Assembly: GCA_937920335.1 (NCBI GenBank)
Contig: CALGUT010000388.1
Location: 1-12,519, forward strand
DNA from: an uncultured Opitutales bacterium
GTDB taxonomy: Bacteria > Verrucomicrobiota > Verrucomicrobiia > Opitutales > UBA2995
Direction: 5' to 3'
DNA: 12,519 nt
This document shows, one piece after another, positions 1-7,732 of the stretch; the stretch's first letter is position 1, and each line of letters begins with the position of its first letter. The translations under genes and the position numbers were made by a program. The notes under the pieces were generated by a model. That model did not search any database. It was not told the origin of the DNA and saw only the letters and a list, made by a program, of their open reading frames with translations.

Positions 1-66
1 CAGAAAACGATTGAACTCCTGTGTTCGGGTGCTTGGCTTCCAAGTTTTCTAATTCACTAATACTTT

Positions 67-1563
67 GTGGAAATTCCAACGCGCCAAATCCCTTTCGCCA
101 CTCCAATCCCGGCGAAGCCGCACGCGATCTCTGTCAGCTTTCCCAGTTTACGGGATGTGATTCTTTATGAAGAGCGCGATCCGGATACTCACGCCCAGTT
201 GAAGATTGCCTACCCGCGTTTTGTGGCACACCACCGTGTTTTGGAATGGGAAGCACATATTCAGGCTAAATTCAGTTTGGAAGACCGGAACGTTCATTGC
301 CTATGTTCGACCCATGCCGCTAAAGATCTTCAACGTTATGTGGGGTTTCGCCATGTAAAGGTGATTGCTGATGAAGCCTACGCGATTGTGGGGATTGAGA
401 AAGACGAAGCGGTTGAACTTAAGGCCCGAAAATTCCTCCAACATACGGGTTGCCGTATATCGTCCCGGCAGGCGGAAGATTTGTTGGCGGCCGCTGGCCT
501 ATTGGAAGAGCACGAGGTTACTGAGCCAGATCCAGATGCCTACGAGAATCTCCAAGATACTCTGACGGAGAAGATAGGAGCGCGAACCAACGAAGATGTT
601 TTTTTGACGAATTCGGGTATGAGTGCCGTCTACGCAGCATTTCGTAGTATTCAGGGAATTCAAGCGAAGGAGGATCGCTCCTACTGGATTCAACTTGGTT
701 GGATGTACGTCGATACGTACGAAATCTTGAACAAATTTGCGGGTGACGATGAGAAGAAAATCTTTGTCCAGGATCCGACGGATCTCGACGTTCTGGAAGG
801 GATCTTGGAGGAACGCGGTCACGAAGTGGCTGGGATTATTTCTGAGATGCCAACGAACCCCTTAGTGCAGACGCCTGATGTGGAACGATTGCTTCATCTG
901 GCGCGTAAGCATGGGGTGGCCCTCGTGGTCGACCCTACAGTGAGTTCAGTTCTCAATGTCGACGTATTACCCTTCACAGATGTGTTGGTGACCAGCCTTA
1001 CGAAGTATATTTCTCACGAAGGGGATGCTATGATGGGAACGGTTGCGCTTCAATCGAACTCGCCATTTTATGATGCGCTTAAGGACGGGATCGCGCAACA
1101 CGTGGAGCCGCCTTACCATCGCGATGTTCGGTGTGTAGCTACTCAGATTCCTAGAATGGAGACTGTGGCGGAACAGGTGAACGCGAATACGTTGAAACTG
1201 GCAGCTTTTTTTGAGAATCATCCGGGGGTGCGACACACGCATTGGGCTTACAGTGGTGGCAATGGCGAGCGCTACCGTAGAATCGAAAAAGGTGCGGGGT
1301 CGCCGGGTAGTATGATCACTATTGATTTGATGAAACCGTTGGAGGAGTTCTACGACAAATGCCGAATAAGCAAAGGCCCCAGCTTCGGAATGGATCTCAC
1401 CTTGATGAGCCCGTTTATGTATATGGCGCATTATGATTTAGTATCCGAAAAATCAGGACAAGAAGATTTGAAATCCTACGGAATAAATCCGGATCTAATA
1501 CGAATCTCTGTGGGCTGCGAGCCGATCGAGCAGATTATCGCGGCTTTCGAGGAAGCGTTGTAG
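67..1563 (+). CDS. STR2-like cystathionine gamma-synthase (PLP-dependent Cys/Met metabolism enzyme)
   Basis: The 498-residue protein is a fold-type I PLP enzyme of the Cys/Met metabolism family. The likely reaction is condensation of an activated homoserine ester with cysteine to give cystathionine, in methionine synthesis. Visible landmarks are the cofactor phosphate loop TNSGMSAVYA (181-190), EMPTNP (260-265), the pyridine-contacting Asp289 in VVDPT, the probable Schiff-base Lys313 in SLTKYISHEGD, and the C-terminal LIRISVGCEP (477-486). About 150 residues precede the PLP core. They contain PHAISVSFPS (18-27), YEERDP and AYPRF, which resemble the N-terminal region of fungal STR2 enzymes rather than the short bacterial MetB. 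The usual YxR motif before the core is not seen. GTG at 67 is chosen because an in-frame TAA lies at 58-60 and the conserved N-terminal region starts right after it. No Shine-Dalgarno is visible. Substrate specificity (O-acetyl, O-succinyl or phospho-homoserine) cannot be told. Confidence 0.82.
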   Translation: MEIPTRQIPFATPIPAKPHAISVSFPSLRDVILYEERDPDTHAQLKIAYPRFVAHHRVLEWEAHIQAKFSLEDRNVHCLCSTHAAKDLQRYVGFRHVKVIADEAYAIVGIEKDEAVELKARKFLQHTGCRISSRQAEDLLAAAGLLEEHEVTEPDPDAYENLQDTLTEKIGARTNEDVFLTNSGMSAVYAAFRSIQGIQAKEDRSYWIQLGWMYVDTYEILNKFAGDDEKKIFVQDPTDLDVLEGILEERGHEVAGIISEMPTNPLVQTPDVERLLHLARKHGVALVVDPTVSSVLNVDVLPFTDVLVTSLTKYISHEGDAMMGTVALQSNSPFYDALKDGIAQHVEPPYHRDVRCVATQIPRMETVAEQVNANTLKLAAFFENHPGVRHTHWAYSGGNGERYRRIEKGAGSPGSMITIDLMKPLEEFYDKCRISKGPSFGMDLTLMSPFMYMAHYDLVSEKSGQEDLKSYGINPDLIRISVGCEPIEQIIAAFEEAL

Positions 1564-1564
1564 C

Positions 1565-2929
1565 TCAGTCGTCTATCGCTTCGTCCATTTCGCGAAATGT
1601 CTTACTGGGTTTTGGGCAGCGCGAAAAAGCAAATAGAGCGACGATTACGCTTCCGATAACGAAGTACCAGGGGAAGAATCCTATGCCGGCGATGAAGTGT
1701 GCATCCTTGTCCGCGGCAAGGGTCGGGTCCTCCCGTAAATAGTATCCGAGTAGTGCATACATCCATCCAATGAATCCGTAGCCGAGATTGAAGGCGAGAC
1801 CCTTAAAACTCAGTACGGTTGCCCGCATGGACTTTTCAGTGATATGGTTCAGGTAGTAGGAAACAGCGAACATTGTAATCGAAAATGCCATAAATAGCAT
1901 GACTGCGAATACCAAGCCGATGTAAGGGATGAAGAAAGTGACCCCCACAAATCCTACCGTAGCGATGGCCGTGATCGTGAAGAAGTTAAAAGTGGGTGAG
2001 TGTTTATCGATGAGCCATTTACTTAAGGATGCAGTCAGAATACTGAGTGCTGAAATGCCTGCACCTATGAATCCGAAATAAACAGGTGAGAATTCGATCA
2101 ACCGGTAGTATTCACTGCCGAGGGTAACGAACATTCGAATGACACTATCTGCAAATGCGCCTGTAACGATGACGATTAGCGCGAATGGAGTTCGCCCGAT
2201 CCATTTTCCTGCAGTCCACGTTTGTTTGAAGGCCTCCTTTACGGCAGGCTGTTCTTGGTCCTCTGATTTGGGGGAGATTTTTGGCTCTGTAAACCGTGAA
2301 GCGACGTATAGAGTGAAGATCGAAGTAACCAGTGTGAGGTAGACGGGCCAGCGAAGGATCGTATCTTTCGTTACATCGAGTGACATGCCGAACAGGTCAG
2401 TTACTTTTTGAACGACACCGACGTCGTAGATCACTCCTCCTGTTATCATGGCGATCATGAATCCAAAGGACTGAAACCGTTGAGTTTGTGCCAGCACTTT
2501 GGACCAGTCTTTTTTCATGCCAGCCTGCTCGAGAGAATCGTAGACCAATGCCTCGTCCGATCCGCTTGCGGAGGCTTCACCCAAGCCACTCAAGACCCGG
2601 TTGACGGCTAGAATCCAGAACAGAACGGTAGGGTCGCTATTAGGGGCAAGTGCCCAGATCGCCATCTCTCCAACCATGAGAATGGAGGTGAATACCAGTA
2701 GCTTTTTGCGGCCGAATAAGTCGGACAATGCGCCCGATGGTACTTCTGCAATGATGATGGTAATCGCCCAGACTACATTGAGTAGAGAGAACTGCTCGAT
2801 CGTTAGTCCAAAATCCAGGAATATGATCGCAAAAATGGGATAATAGAAACGCGCGTTGAAGAGCGTTCGAAAGGCGATAAAGAGTCGGACGTTGCGCTTG
2901 GCAATCGTCTGCGGAGTCGGATGTGACAT
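1565..2929 (-). CDS. Major facilitator superfamily transporter
   Basis: This 454-residue integral membrane protein has about twelve hydrophobic segments, for example around 25-42, 46-64, 78-96, 150-170, 194-212, 247-265, 282-300, 316-360 and 415-436. The MFS motif A, GALSDLFGRKK, lies at 66-76 in the loop between segments 2 and 3. A charged central loop with Lys, Glu and Gln (about 213-245) separates the two halves, as usual for the family. The region NHITEKSMRATVLS (361-374) is an RAT-containing loop of the kind often seen in drug- or sugar-type MFS proteins. The substrate cannot be assigned. The ATG at 2929 lies only 6 nt after the stop of the upstream NhaC-type antiporter gene, so the two are very likely co-transcribed. 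Its own stop is 1 nt from that of the convergent cystathionine gamma-synthase gene. Confidence 0.88.
   Translation of the reverse strand: MSHPTPQTIAKRNVRLFIAFRTLFNARFYYPIFAIIFLDFGLTIEQFSLLNVVWAITIIIAEVPSGALSDLFGRKKLLVFTSILMVGEMAIWALAPNSDPTVLFWILAVNRVLSGLGEASASGSDEALVYDSLEQAGMKKDWSKVLAQTQRFQSFGFMIAMITGGVIYDVGVVQKVTDLFGMSLDVTKDTILRWPVYLTLVTSIFTLYVASRFTEPKISPKSEDQEQPAVKEAFKQTWTAGKWIGRTPFALIVIVTGAFADSVIRMFVTLGSEYYRLIEFSPVYFGFIGAGISALSILTASLSKWLIDKHSPTFNFFTITAIATVGFVGVTFFIPYIGLVFAVMLFMAFSITMFAVSYYLNHITEKSMRATVLSFKGLAFNLGYGFIGWMYALLGYYLREDPTLAADKDAHFIAGIGFFPWYFVIGSVIVALFAFSRCPKPSKTFREMDEAIDD
1586..1599. repeat. 14-nt perfect palindrome 22 nt past a convergent junction
   Basis: CATTTCGCGAAATG is a perfect palindrome inside the 3' end of the MFS gene, 22 nt beyond the stop of the cystathionine gamma-synthase gene. 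It has no loop of its own and no T-tract, so terminator function is doubtful. It could equally be a chance codon pattern or a protein-binding site. Confidence 0.3.
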
Positions 2930-2935
2930 AAGTTG

Positions 2936-4537
2936 TTAAACCGTCTTAAACAGCTTAGGAAGTGATAGTAAGAATGCACCGCCGGCGATCAGGCTGATCC
3001 AGCTAGGTAAACCAAATCCGCTGGGAACGAAGCCGATAAGAAGTGCTGTTCCCGCTGCGATCAGCGCATAAGGAATTTGTGATCGTACGTGATCGAGGGG
3101 TTCGATGTCGCAGGCGATAGATGCGACGATTGTGGTATCACTCAGAGGAGAACAATGATCTCCGAAAACCGCTCCACTAAAAACGGCCGCAATCGTTGCA
3201 GGGATGAGTGACGATGTGAGATCGGTCTGTCCGCCCAATAGGGAGATGGCTACGGGTAAAGCAAGAGGCATGAGGACCCCCATGGTTCCCCAAGAGGAAC
3301 CGGTTGTGAATGAGATCAATGTGCCGACTACAAAAACGGTCGCTGGAAACAAACCGATTGGCAGATTTCCGTCGAGGAGGTGTGAGAGGACCTCGGCGGC
3401 ACCGAGCCCCTTGATGGTACTGCTCAATACCCAGACGCTAATTAGAATGAGGCAGGGATTAAACAGATGGAGCACGCCGCCTAAAAATATGTCGCCCGGA
3501 TCCTCATCTTTCAATGCGGTTACGTTGGTTAGGTAAGCAATTGTGCAGCCTAGTGCACTTATGGTGACCAGGAGTTTTGCGGCATCAGCCGCTCCGAACG
3601 CGGTAGCCACTTTTGTAAGACTCAGAGGTAGGATTCCGCCTTCAACACCATCTACATAGAGGCCTATTATAAGTCCGCCGATTAAAAAGACCAAGGGGAT
3701 GACCGCCCTCCAGGCTCCGTTCGAAGGTCTGTGTTTCGGTTCGTCCTTGAGCGTCGAAATTGTTGTTTCCGCCTCGGCGGTTTTCATAGATCCTATATTC
3801 CAGTTGCGGGCGATGACGATTGCGAGAAGGGCTAGGGTAAACCAGCAATAAAAGTTCAGTGGAATGGATCGAAAGAATAGAGCAAATGCATTTACTTCAG
3901 GAATTCCGGCGGCGGCATAACCCTGCTGAATCATAGATAACTGATAGGCAATCCAGGTCGAAATGATTGCTACACAGGCAACTGAGGCACTCGTTGAATC
4001 GACGATATAAGACAGTTTTTCCCGCGAGACTCCGGCTTGTTTGGCGACAGGGGTCAGTGATTTTCCCACCAGCAGGCTATTGGCTAATCCGTCGAAGAAA
4101 CAAATGATACCCAGGCTAAACGCAGACCATTGGACCCGTTTTTTAAGCGCATCTGATTTTTGCAACCAGCCTTGGACCAGGCTTTGGATTCCGCCTCCTT
4201 TCTCAATCAGTGCTACGAAGCCACCGAGGAGCAGTGTGAAAATAAGCACCGAGATATTCCAACCACTCTGGAGGGATGGGATGAGGTGTTCCGTGAAAAA
4301 GGCGGTGAAAGCGGTGATCGGATTTCCGTTTGCCAGTAGAATTGCGCCCGCTGAGCCGCCGACCAATAAACCGAAGATTACCTTCCGTAGAAGCAGTACT
4401 GACGCAAGTGCCAGAATACTCGGCCAGAGTGCTTTGATAGGAACATCCAGTTCGACAAATAACCAGGTCGCCAGCCAGAGGGAGAATACCAGGATTTTTT
4501 TGTAAGGATGTAGAGCGATGGACGACATATGGACCAT
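2936..4537 (-). CDS. NhaC-family Na+/H+ antiporter
   Basis: This 533-residue membrane protein probably exchanges Na+ for H+ (or an organic anion pair, as in the NhaC/MleN group) across the inner membrane. The hallmark is GDHCSPLSDTT at 459-469, together with TTGSSWGTMGVLMPLALP (411-428), FFDGLANSLLVGKSLTP (147-163) and DSTSASVACVAIISTW (180-195). All of these match the conserved membrane core of the family. Many hydrophobic segments span the whole length, with one charged loop near 248-275. The length fits family members of about 450-550 residues. A second ATG lies three codons in (4528). Neither start has a clear Shine-Dalgarno. It is the first gene of a two-gene unit with the MFS transporter, 6 nt apart, and is divergent from the M29-like gene. 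The transported ion cannot be decided from sequence; a malate/lactate-type antiporter is an alternative. Confidence 0.9.
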   Translation of the reverse strand: MVHMSSIALHPYKKILVFSLWLATWLFVELDVPIKALWPSILALASVLLLRKVIFGLLVGGSAGAILLANGNPITAFTAFFTEHLIPSLQSGWNISVLIFTLLLGGFVALIEKGGGIQSLVQGWLQKSDALKKRVQWSAFSLGIICFFDGLANSLLVGKSLTPVAKQAGVSREKLSYIVDSTSASVACVAIISTWIAYQLSMIQQGYAAAGIPEVNAFALFFRSIPLNFYCWFTLALLAIVIARNWNIGSMKTAEAETTISTLKDEPKHRPSNGAWRAVIPLVFLIGGLIIGLYVDGVEGGILPLSLTKVATAFGAADAAKLLVTISALGCTIAYLTNVTALKDEDPGDIFLGGVLHLFNPCLILISVWVLSSTIKGLGAAEVLSHLLDGNLPIGLFPATVFVVGTLISFTTGSSWGTMGVLMPLALPVAISLLGGQTDLTSSLIPATIAAVFSGAVFGDHCSPLSDTTIVASIACDIEPLDHVRSQIPYALIAAGTALLIGFVPSGFGLPSWISLIAGGAFLLSLPKLFKTV

Positions 4538-4628
4538 TAGTTAGCTAAAGAGTCCGATCATTACACGAATTAAAACTGGCTACTTCGCGCAGCGGCACGC
4601 GATCATTTGGACTTAAAGTAAAAAAAAA
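4538..4628. promoter_or_regulatory. Divergent intergenic region between antiporter and M29-like gene
   Basis: These 91 nt separate two outward-facing genes and so should hold both promoters. I see no convincing -35/-10 pair on either strand. The most distinctive element is a run of ten A residues (4620-4629) that runs into the ATG of the plus-strand gene. Confidence 0.3.
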
Positions 4629-5801
4629 ATGAATATGTTAGATACACCAACCACAGAAGAAGATTTAAAGACATTCCCTCCATTCAATTTGGGGCGATTG
4701 CTGAAAACCGTTTTCGATCCCGAGCCGGGAGAGAGAGTCTGTATCCTGATAGACCTCGAAGACCCTCGCGACATCAAAGACTTTGCCTTTCTTAAAGATG
4801 AGTCCCTTACGATCCAGCGGCATGCTTACGAGAAATTTTATCTCGGCCTCAAGGGTGGCGTCGCCGAGGAATTTGGGTTTTCCGGAGGTGAAATGTTTGC
4901 TTACAAACGCACGGGCGGCTCAAATTTGGACCTCCCTGAAGATTGCTACGACATTGAAGGCAATCATCTTAGGCTCGAAGATGACGTCTACAAACCTTAC
5001 GATCTGATTCTCTGTATTTCTACGGAATCTGCTACGGCACCTTTGACAGCTTCTGCCAAGAAAATTGGATTCCGCGGAGCTACCATGCACGGCATGAATG
5101 ACATCATTTTGGCCTCAGGTTTGGCCGTCGATTACAATGAAGTTTCCAAGCAGGCGGAAAAACTGCGCTTGGGAATGACTCAGTCAGATTTCGCGGAAAT
5201 CGATTTCGAAGTAGCTGGAGATACATTTACGCTCAAGTTAATCCTCAACAAGCAGGAAGCACAAAAGAGCCATGGTTTGTGTTTGGGTAAGAAGCCTGAT
5301 ATCGCCAATCTTCCCGCAGGGGAGGTCTACTTTGTTCCGGATGGAGCTGAAGGACAGTTCCCGATGCTTTATGATGATGGCACAATCGGTATCATGAATG
5401 TTGCTGAAGGGCGTATCCAAGCCGCGGAACTTCTGCAAGGTGATCAAACGACTATCGATACGCACAATGCCAAGATGACCCGGGACCCGGTTACGGGTGA
5501 AATCGGAGAACTCGGGTTCGGCACGCAGGTGCTTCCGGTTTCAGGTCGTGATATTCAGGACGAGAAAGTTTTAGGCACGGTTCACGTTGCCACGGGTCGA
5601 AGCGACCATTTAGGAGGGCATTTAACTCCTGATCTGTTCGCTGAAAGCCAAAATGCGACTCACGACGATATCTTATTTGCTCCGCACAAGACACCTATGA
5701 TCAATGTGCCCGAAGTGAGGATTCAAAAGAATGGTGAATCCATCGTCGTGATCCAGAATTTCAAAGCTGCGGAATACCTTCAGAATTGTTTAAACAGCTA
5801 A
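4629..5801 (+). CDS. M29 aminopeptidase / NicX-like metalloprotein
   Basis: The 390-residue protein resembles the M29 aminopeptidase (AmpS/PepS) superfamily, which also includes 2,5-dihydroxypyridine 5,6-dioxygenase (NicX). The order of motifs fits. PAGEVYFVP (229-237, Glu232) matches the family's PxxEVFxAP, GELGFGT (293-299, Glu294) matches the ELGxGT region, GTVHVATG (316-323, His319) matches the histidine-bearing strand, and THDDI (344-348) matches the C-terminal HxD pair (His345, Asp347). These residues could bind a divalent metal. The N-terminal half (about 1-200) is Rossmann-like but poorly conserved. No signal peptide is seen, so it is probably cytoplasmic. The ATG at 4629 follows a poly-A run with no Shine-Dalgarno; an ATG two codons later is possible. 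A strong terminator follows the stop. Peptidase or ring-cleaving dioxygenase activity cannot be separated from sequence alone, so only the superfamily is claimed. Confidence 0.65.
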   Translation: MNMLDTPTTEEDLKTFPPFNLGRLLKTVFDPEPGERVCILIDLEDPRDIKDFAFLKDESLTIQRHAYEKFYLGLKGGVAEEFGFSGGEMFAYKRTGGSNLDLPEDCYDIEGNHLRLEDDVYKPYDLILCISTESATAPLTASAKKIGFRGATMHGMNDIILASGLAVDYNEVSKQAEKLRLGMTQSDFAEIDFEVAGDTFTLKLILNKQEAQKSHGLCLGKKPDIANLPAGEVYFVPDGAEGQFPMLYDDGTIGIMNVAEGRIQAAELLQGDQTTIDTHNAKMTRDPVTGEIGELGFGTQVLPVSGRDIQDEKVLGTVHVATGRSDHLGGHLTPDLFAESQNATHDDILFAPHKTPMINVPEVRIQKNGESIVVIQNFKAAEYLQNCLNS

Positions 5802-6803
5802 AGGCGATTCCTCTTCTTTCATTTCAAAGGCCGGCTCTTCGCAGTCGGCCTTTTCTTTTGCCTCGTTCGTAATTTGAAAGCGGGATTTTTCCAAAAGCTG
5901 CTGTGAAATCCGCTTTATGGCTGTCGGCTCCAAAATTTCGGTGTAGTTTTCTTCAGTCTGGAAGAAGTTAGCCAGGAATTTCGGATTGAGTACGCTAACC
6001 TTTCCTTTCCGTTCTCCGTCTATCTTCCAACCTGGGATCACGAGTAGGGGAATTACGGGTAGTGTCTGGGGTATCCGTCCTGTTAGCCATTCTTGAAGCG
6101 CTTTCGATCGTTCGAGGGCTCTGGTGATCGCTTCATCACGAGGCTTGCATTTATGCCACTTCAGATACTCACCATCAAAGCCTACGCTAGGATTCGCTCC
6201 GTCCGATTTTCTTGGTTGGCGGACTAAGGTTTCGAGTGCAAATACGCCACCGGGACCTACCACCGCGTGATCTATGTTAAAGCCGTCAAATTGTAGGTCA
6301 TGGAACACTCGATATCCCTCGATCGTCAACATCTTGAGGTGTTCGCCCACGATTCGTTCGCCGTGATAGTGTCCGGTCTGCCGGCTTCTTTTGATTAGAG
6401 CGTGGGTCACTGTGGCGAAATGCCAGATTAAGGATGCGATGGTAAGAGCGCTTAACATTGGAAGTAATAGTCCTTGAAGGCTTCCGCTTGTGAACGTAAC
6501 GAGTAGACTCTGTCCGATGACCTGAATGGATACCGTAATTCCGATCCACTTTAAGTGGTGGGTCAGCCTTACATTAAGCCGCTCTATCGCTTCCAAGGTA
6601 CTATCTCCGGCTGAGCGAAGCAGGCGATCATTAAGGGAATGGCCCCAGCGTTGATTCTCCTGACGGCGTTTTGCGAACAGTAGGAACGGCAGTATCAGGA
6701 ATAGTACCAGTGGCAAAAAATTGAAATAATATGCGAGCATGGATCTATGGGTGCGAATATCGAAGTCTCGAAAGCGCGAATAAAATCGTGATGATCTAAT
6801 CAC
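5790..6803 (-). CDS. Membrane-anchored NERD-domain protein (nuclease-related)
   Basis: The 337-residue protein has hydrophobic segments at about 25-43 and 86-130 followed by a NERD domain at about 146-250. NERD features are HGERIVGEHL (147-156), FDGFNIDHAVVGPGGVFALET (172-192), Asp178 and Glu191. The family usually shows ExK after the GVF strand, but here the third position is Leu193 (Glu-Thr-Leu), so the canonical catalytic lysine is missing; Lys199 lies nearby. The C-terminal 25 residues are acidic and low complexity. The 6803 start is a GTG; an ATG at 6740 (residue 22), just before the first membrane segment, is an equally good start. Neither has a Shine-Dalgarno. The last 12 nt overlap the M29-like gene tail to tail. 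NERD proteins are proposed to act on nucleic acids, but the role here is unknown. Confidence 0.72.
   Translation of the reverse strand: MIRSSRFYSRFRDFDIRTHRSMLAYYFNFLPLVLFLILPFLLFAKRRQENQRWGHSLNDRLLRSAGDSTLEAIERLNVRLTHHLKWIGITVSIQVIGQSLLVTFTSGSLQGLLLPMLSALTIASLIWHFATVTHALIKRSRQTGHYHGERIVGEHLKMLTIEGYRVFHDLQFDGFNIDHAVVGPGGVFALETLVRQPRKSDGANPSVGFDGEYLKWHKCKPRDEAITRALERSKALQEWLTGRIPQTLPVIPLLVIPGWKIDGERKGKVSVLNPKFLANFFQTEENYTEILEPTAIKRISQQLLEKSRFQITNEAKEKADCEEPAFEMKEEESPLAV
5826..5860 (+). terminator. Intrinsic terminator inside the NERD gene
   Basis: A perfect 8-bp stem, AAAGGCCG (5826-5833) with CGGCCTTT (5846-5853), can be extended by G-U, C-G and U-A pairs to 11 bp closing a six-base CUUCGC loop. 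The T-rich tract TTTTCTTTT (5851-5859) follows directly on the plus strand. The stem begins 25 nt after the stop of the M29-like gene, the classical place for a Rho-independent terminator. On the minus strand there is no U-tract, so it should act on plus-strand transcripts. It lies wholly within the coding sequence for the C-terminal tail of the NERD protein. Confidence 0.82.
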
Positions 6804-6964
6804 CTGTGAGGTGCCGACTTCAAGATTTTGGGACTTGCGGGAAAATTTTAATCCTTATTAGCGAAATGGGTTTAAAAAATAGAACTGGAGTGATACGACT
6901 CATCTAAATTCTATCTGTCGATGGTTCGGATACCGCTTATCTGGACTCAGTAATCCCTAAACCC
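6804..6964. promoter_or_regulatory. Divergent intergenic region between NERD and secreted beta-sandwich genes
   Basis: These 161 AT-rich nt lie between outward-facing genes and should carry their promoters. No convincing sigma-70 pair could be picked by eye. A short inverted repeat, CACCT-GTG-AGGTG (6801-6813), sits over the GTG start of the NERD gene. Confidence 0.3.
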
Positions 6965-7732
6965 ATGGATTTGATGAAAATTACCCCATACCGCCTAAGT
7001 TCTACCGCAGCTCTCGTAATGTTTATTGGAGCGCTAGCTCTTTCAGCTGGTCATCACAAAAGCGATCCGTTGTCACCAGCTAATCTCAAGCCTCACAATG
7101 CCGTCGTTGAATCTGTAAGCTACAAGGGTAAGCAAGCTATCAAGGCGGAGATTTCGGAGGAGGCCCGGGAAAAGCTGGCCGAGGCAAGACGTTTGCGGGA
7201 GGCCGGAGGAAACTCGGGAGGTCCGGCAGCAGGGGAATCTGGACGTGTAGATCATTTGATTGTTGTGGGGGAGGATTTCCACAATGGAACGATCGAACTT
7301 AAGCTGGCGGGAGAACCGGCGCCTGGCGCGTCGGGCGGAGCTCGGGGGTTTGCCGGTGTTGCGTTTCGCGTTCAAGAGGACATGGCAACTTACGATTGTT
7401 TCTACCTGCGGCCTACGAACGGACGAGCCAATGATCAGGAACGCCGAAACCACTCGGCTCAGTATATTTCTCATCCAGATTATCCCTGGTTTCGTTTGAG
7501 GCAGGAAACGCCCAGTAAATACGAGGCCTATGTAGACCTGCAACCCGCTACGTGGACCGCTGTCAAAATTGTCGTCGAAGGTGAAACAGCAAAACTCTTT
7601 GTGCACGGAAATGATCAACCGACACTTATCGTGAATGATTTGAAATCAGGTGCCGACGGGAAAGGTGCGGTTGCGCTGTGGTTCGAAGGCTCAACGACCG
7701 CCCATTACTCGGACCTGAAGATCACTCAGTAG
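6965..7732 (+). CDS. Secreted concanavalin A-like / DUF1080-like beta-sandwich protein
   Basis: The 255-residue protein starts with a signal peptide: hydrophobic run about 13-28, likely cleavage after ALS-A near 28. The mature part resembles the laminin-G/concanavalin A-like fold found in DUF1080 (3-keto-disaccharide hydrolase) proteins. Typical strands are FHNGTIELKLAG (105-116), GFAGVAFRVQ (128-137), YDCFYLRPTN (143-152), WTAVKIVVEGETAKLFVHG (197-215) and a closing HYSDLKITQ (247-255). Between the first strand and the core is a charged helix-like stretch (about 62-80, rich in Glu, Ala and Arg) followed by a Gly-rich linker (81-94). No catalytic residues could be assigned, so it may be only a sugar-binding or structural domain. 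An ATG at 6974 is an alternative start. The last 11 nt overlap the convergent ADP-ribosylglycohydrolase homologue. Confidence 0.68.
   Translation: MDLMKITPYRLSSTAALVMFIGALALSAGHHKSDPLSPANLKPHNAVVESVSYKGKQAIKAEISEEAREKLAEARRLREAGGNSGGPAAGESGRVDHLIVVGEDFHNGTIELKLAGEPAPGASGGARGFAGVAFRVQEDMATYDCFYLRPTNGRANDQERRNHSAQYISHPDYPWFRLRQETPSKYEAYVDLQPATWTAVKIVVEGETAKLFVHGNDQPTLIVNDLKSGADGKGAVALWFEGSTTAHYSDLKITQ

Noticed and set aside
967..1431. 154-aa open frame on the minus strand
   Set aside because: It lies entirely inside the cystathionine gamma-synthase gene, has no recognisable motif, and its composition (many Arg, His and Ser) is that of an antisense shadow.
4041..4505. 154-aa open frame on the plus strand
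   Set aside because: It is antisense to the NhaC-type antiporter core, whose motifs are clear, and shows no family features.
7073..7618. 181-aa open frame on the minus strand
   Set aside because: It is opposite the secreted beta-sandwich gene, which has a signal peptide and strand pattern; the antisense product has no hydrophobic or domain pattern.
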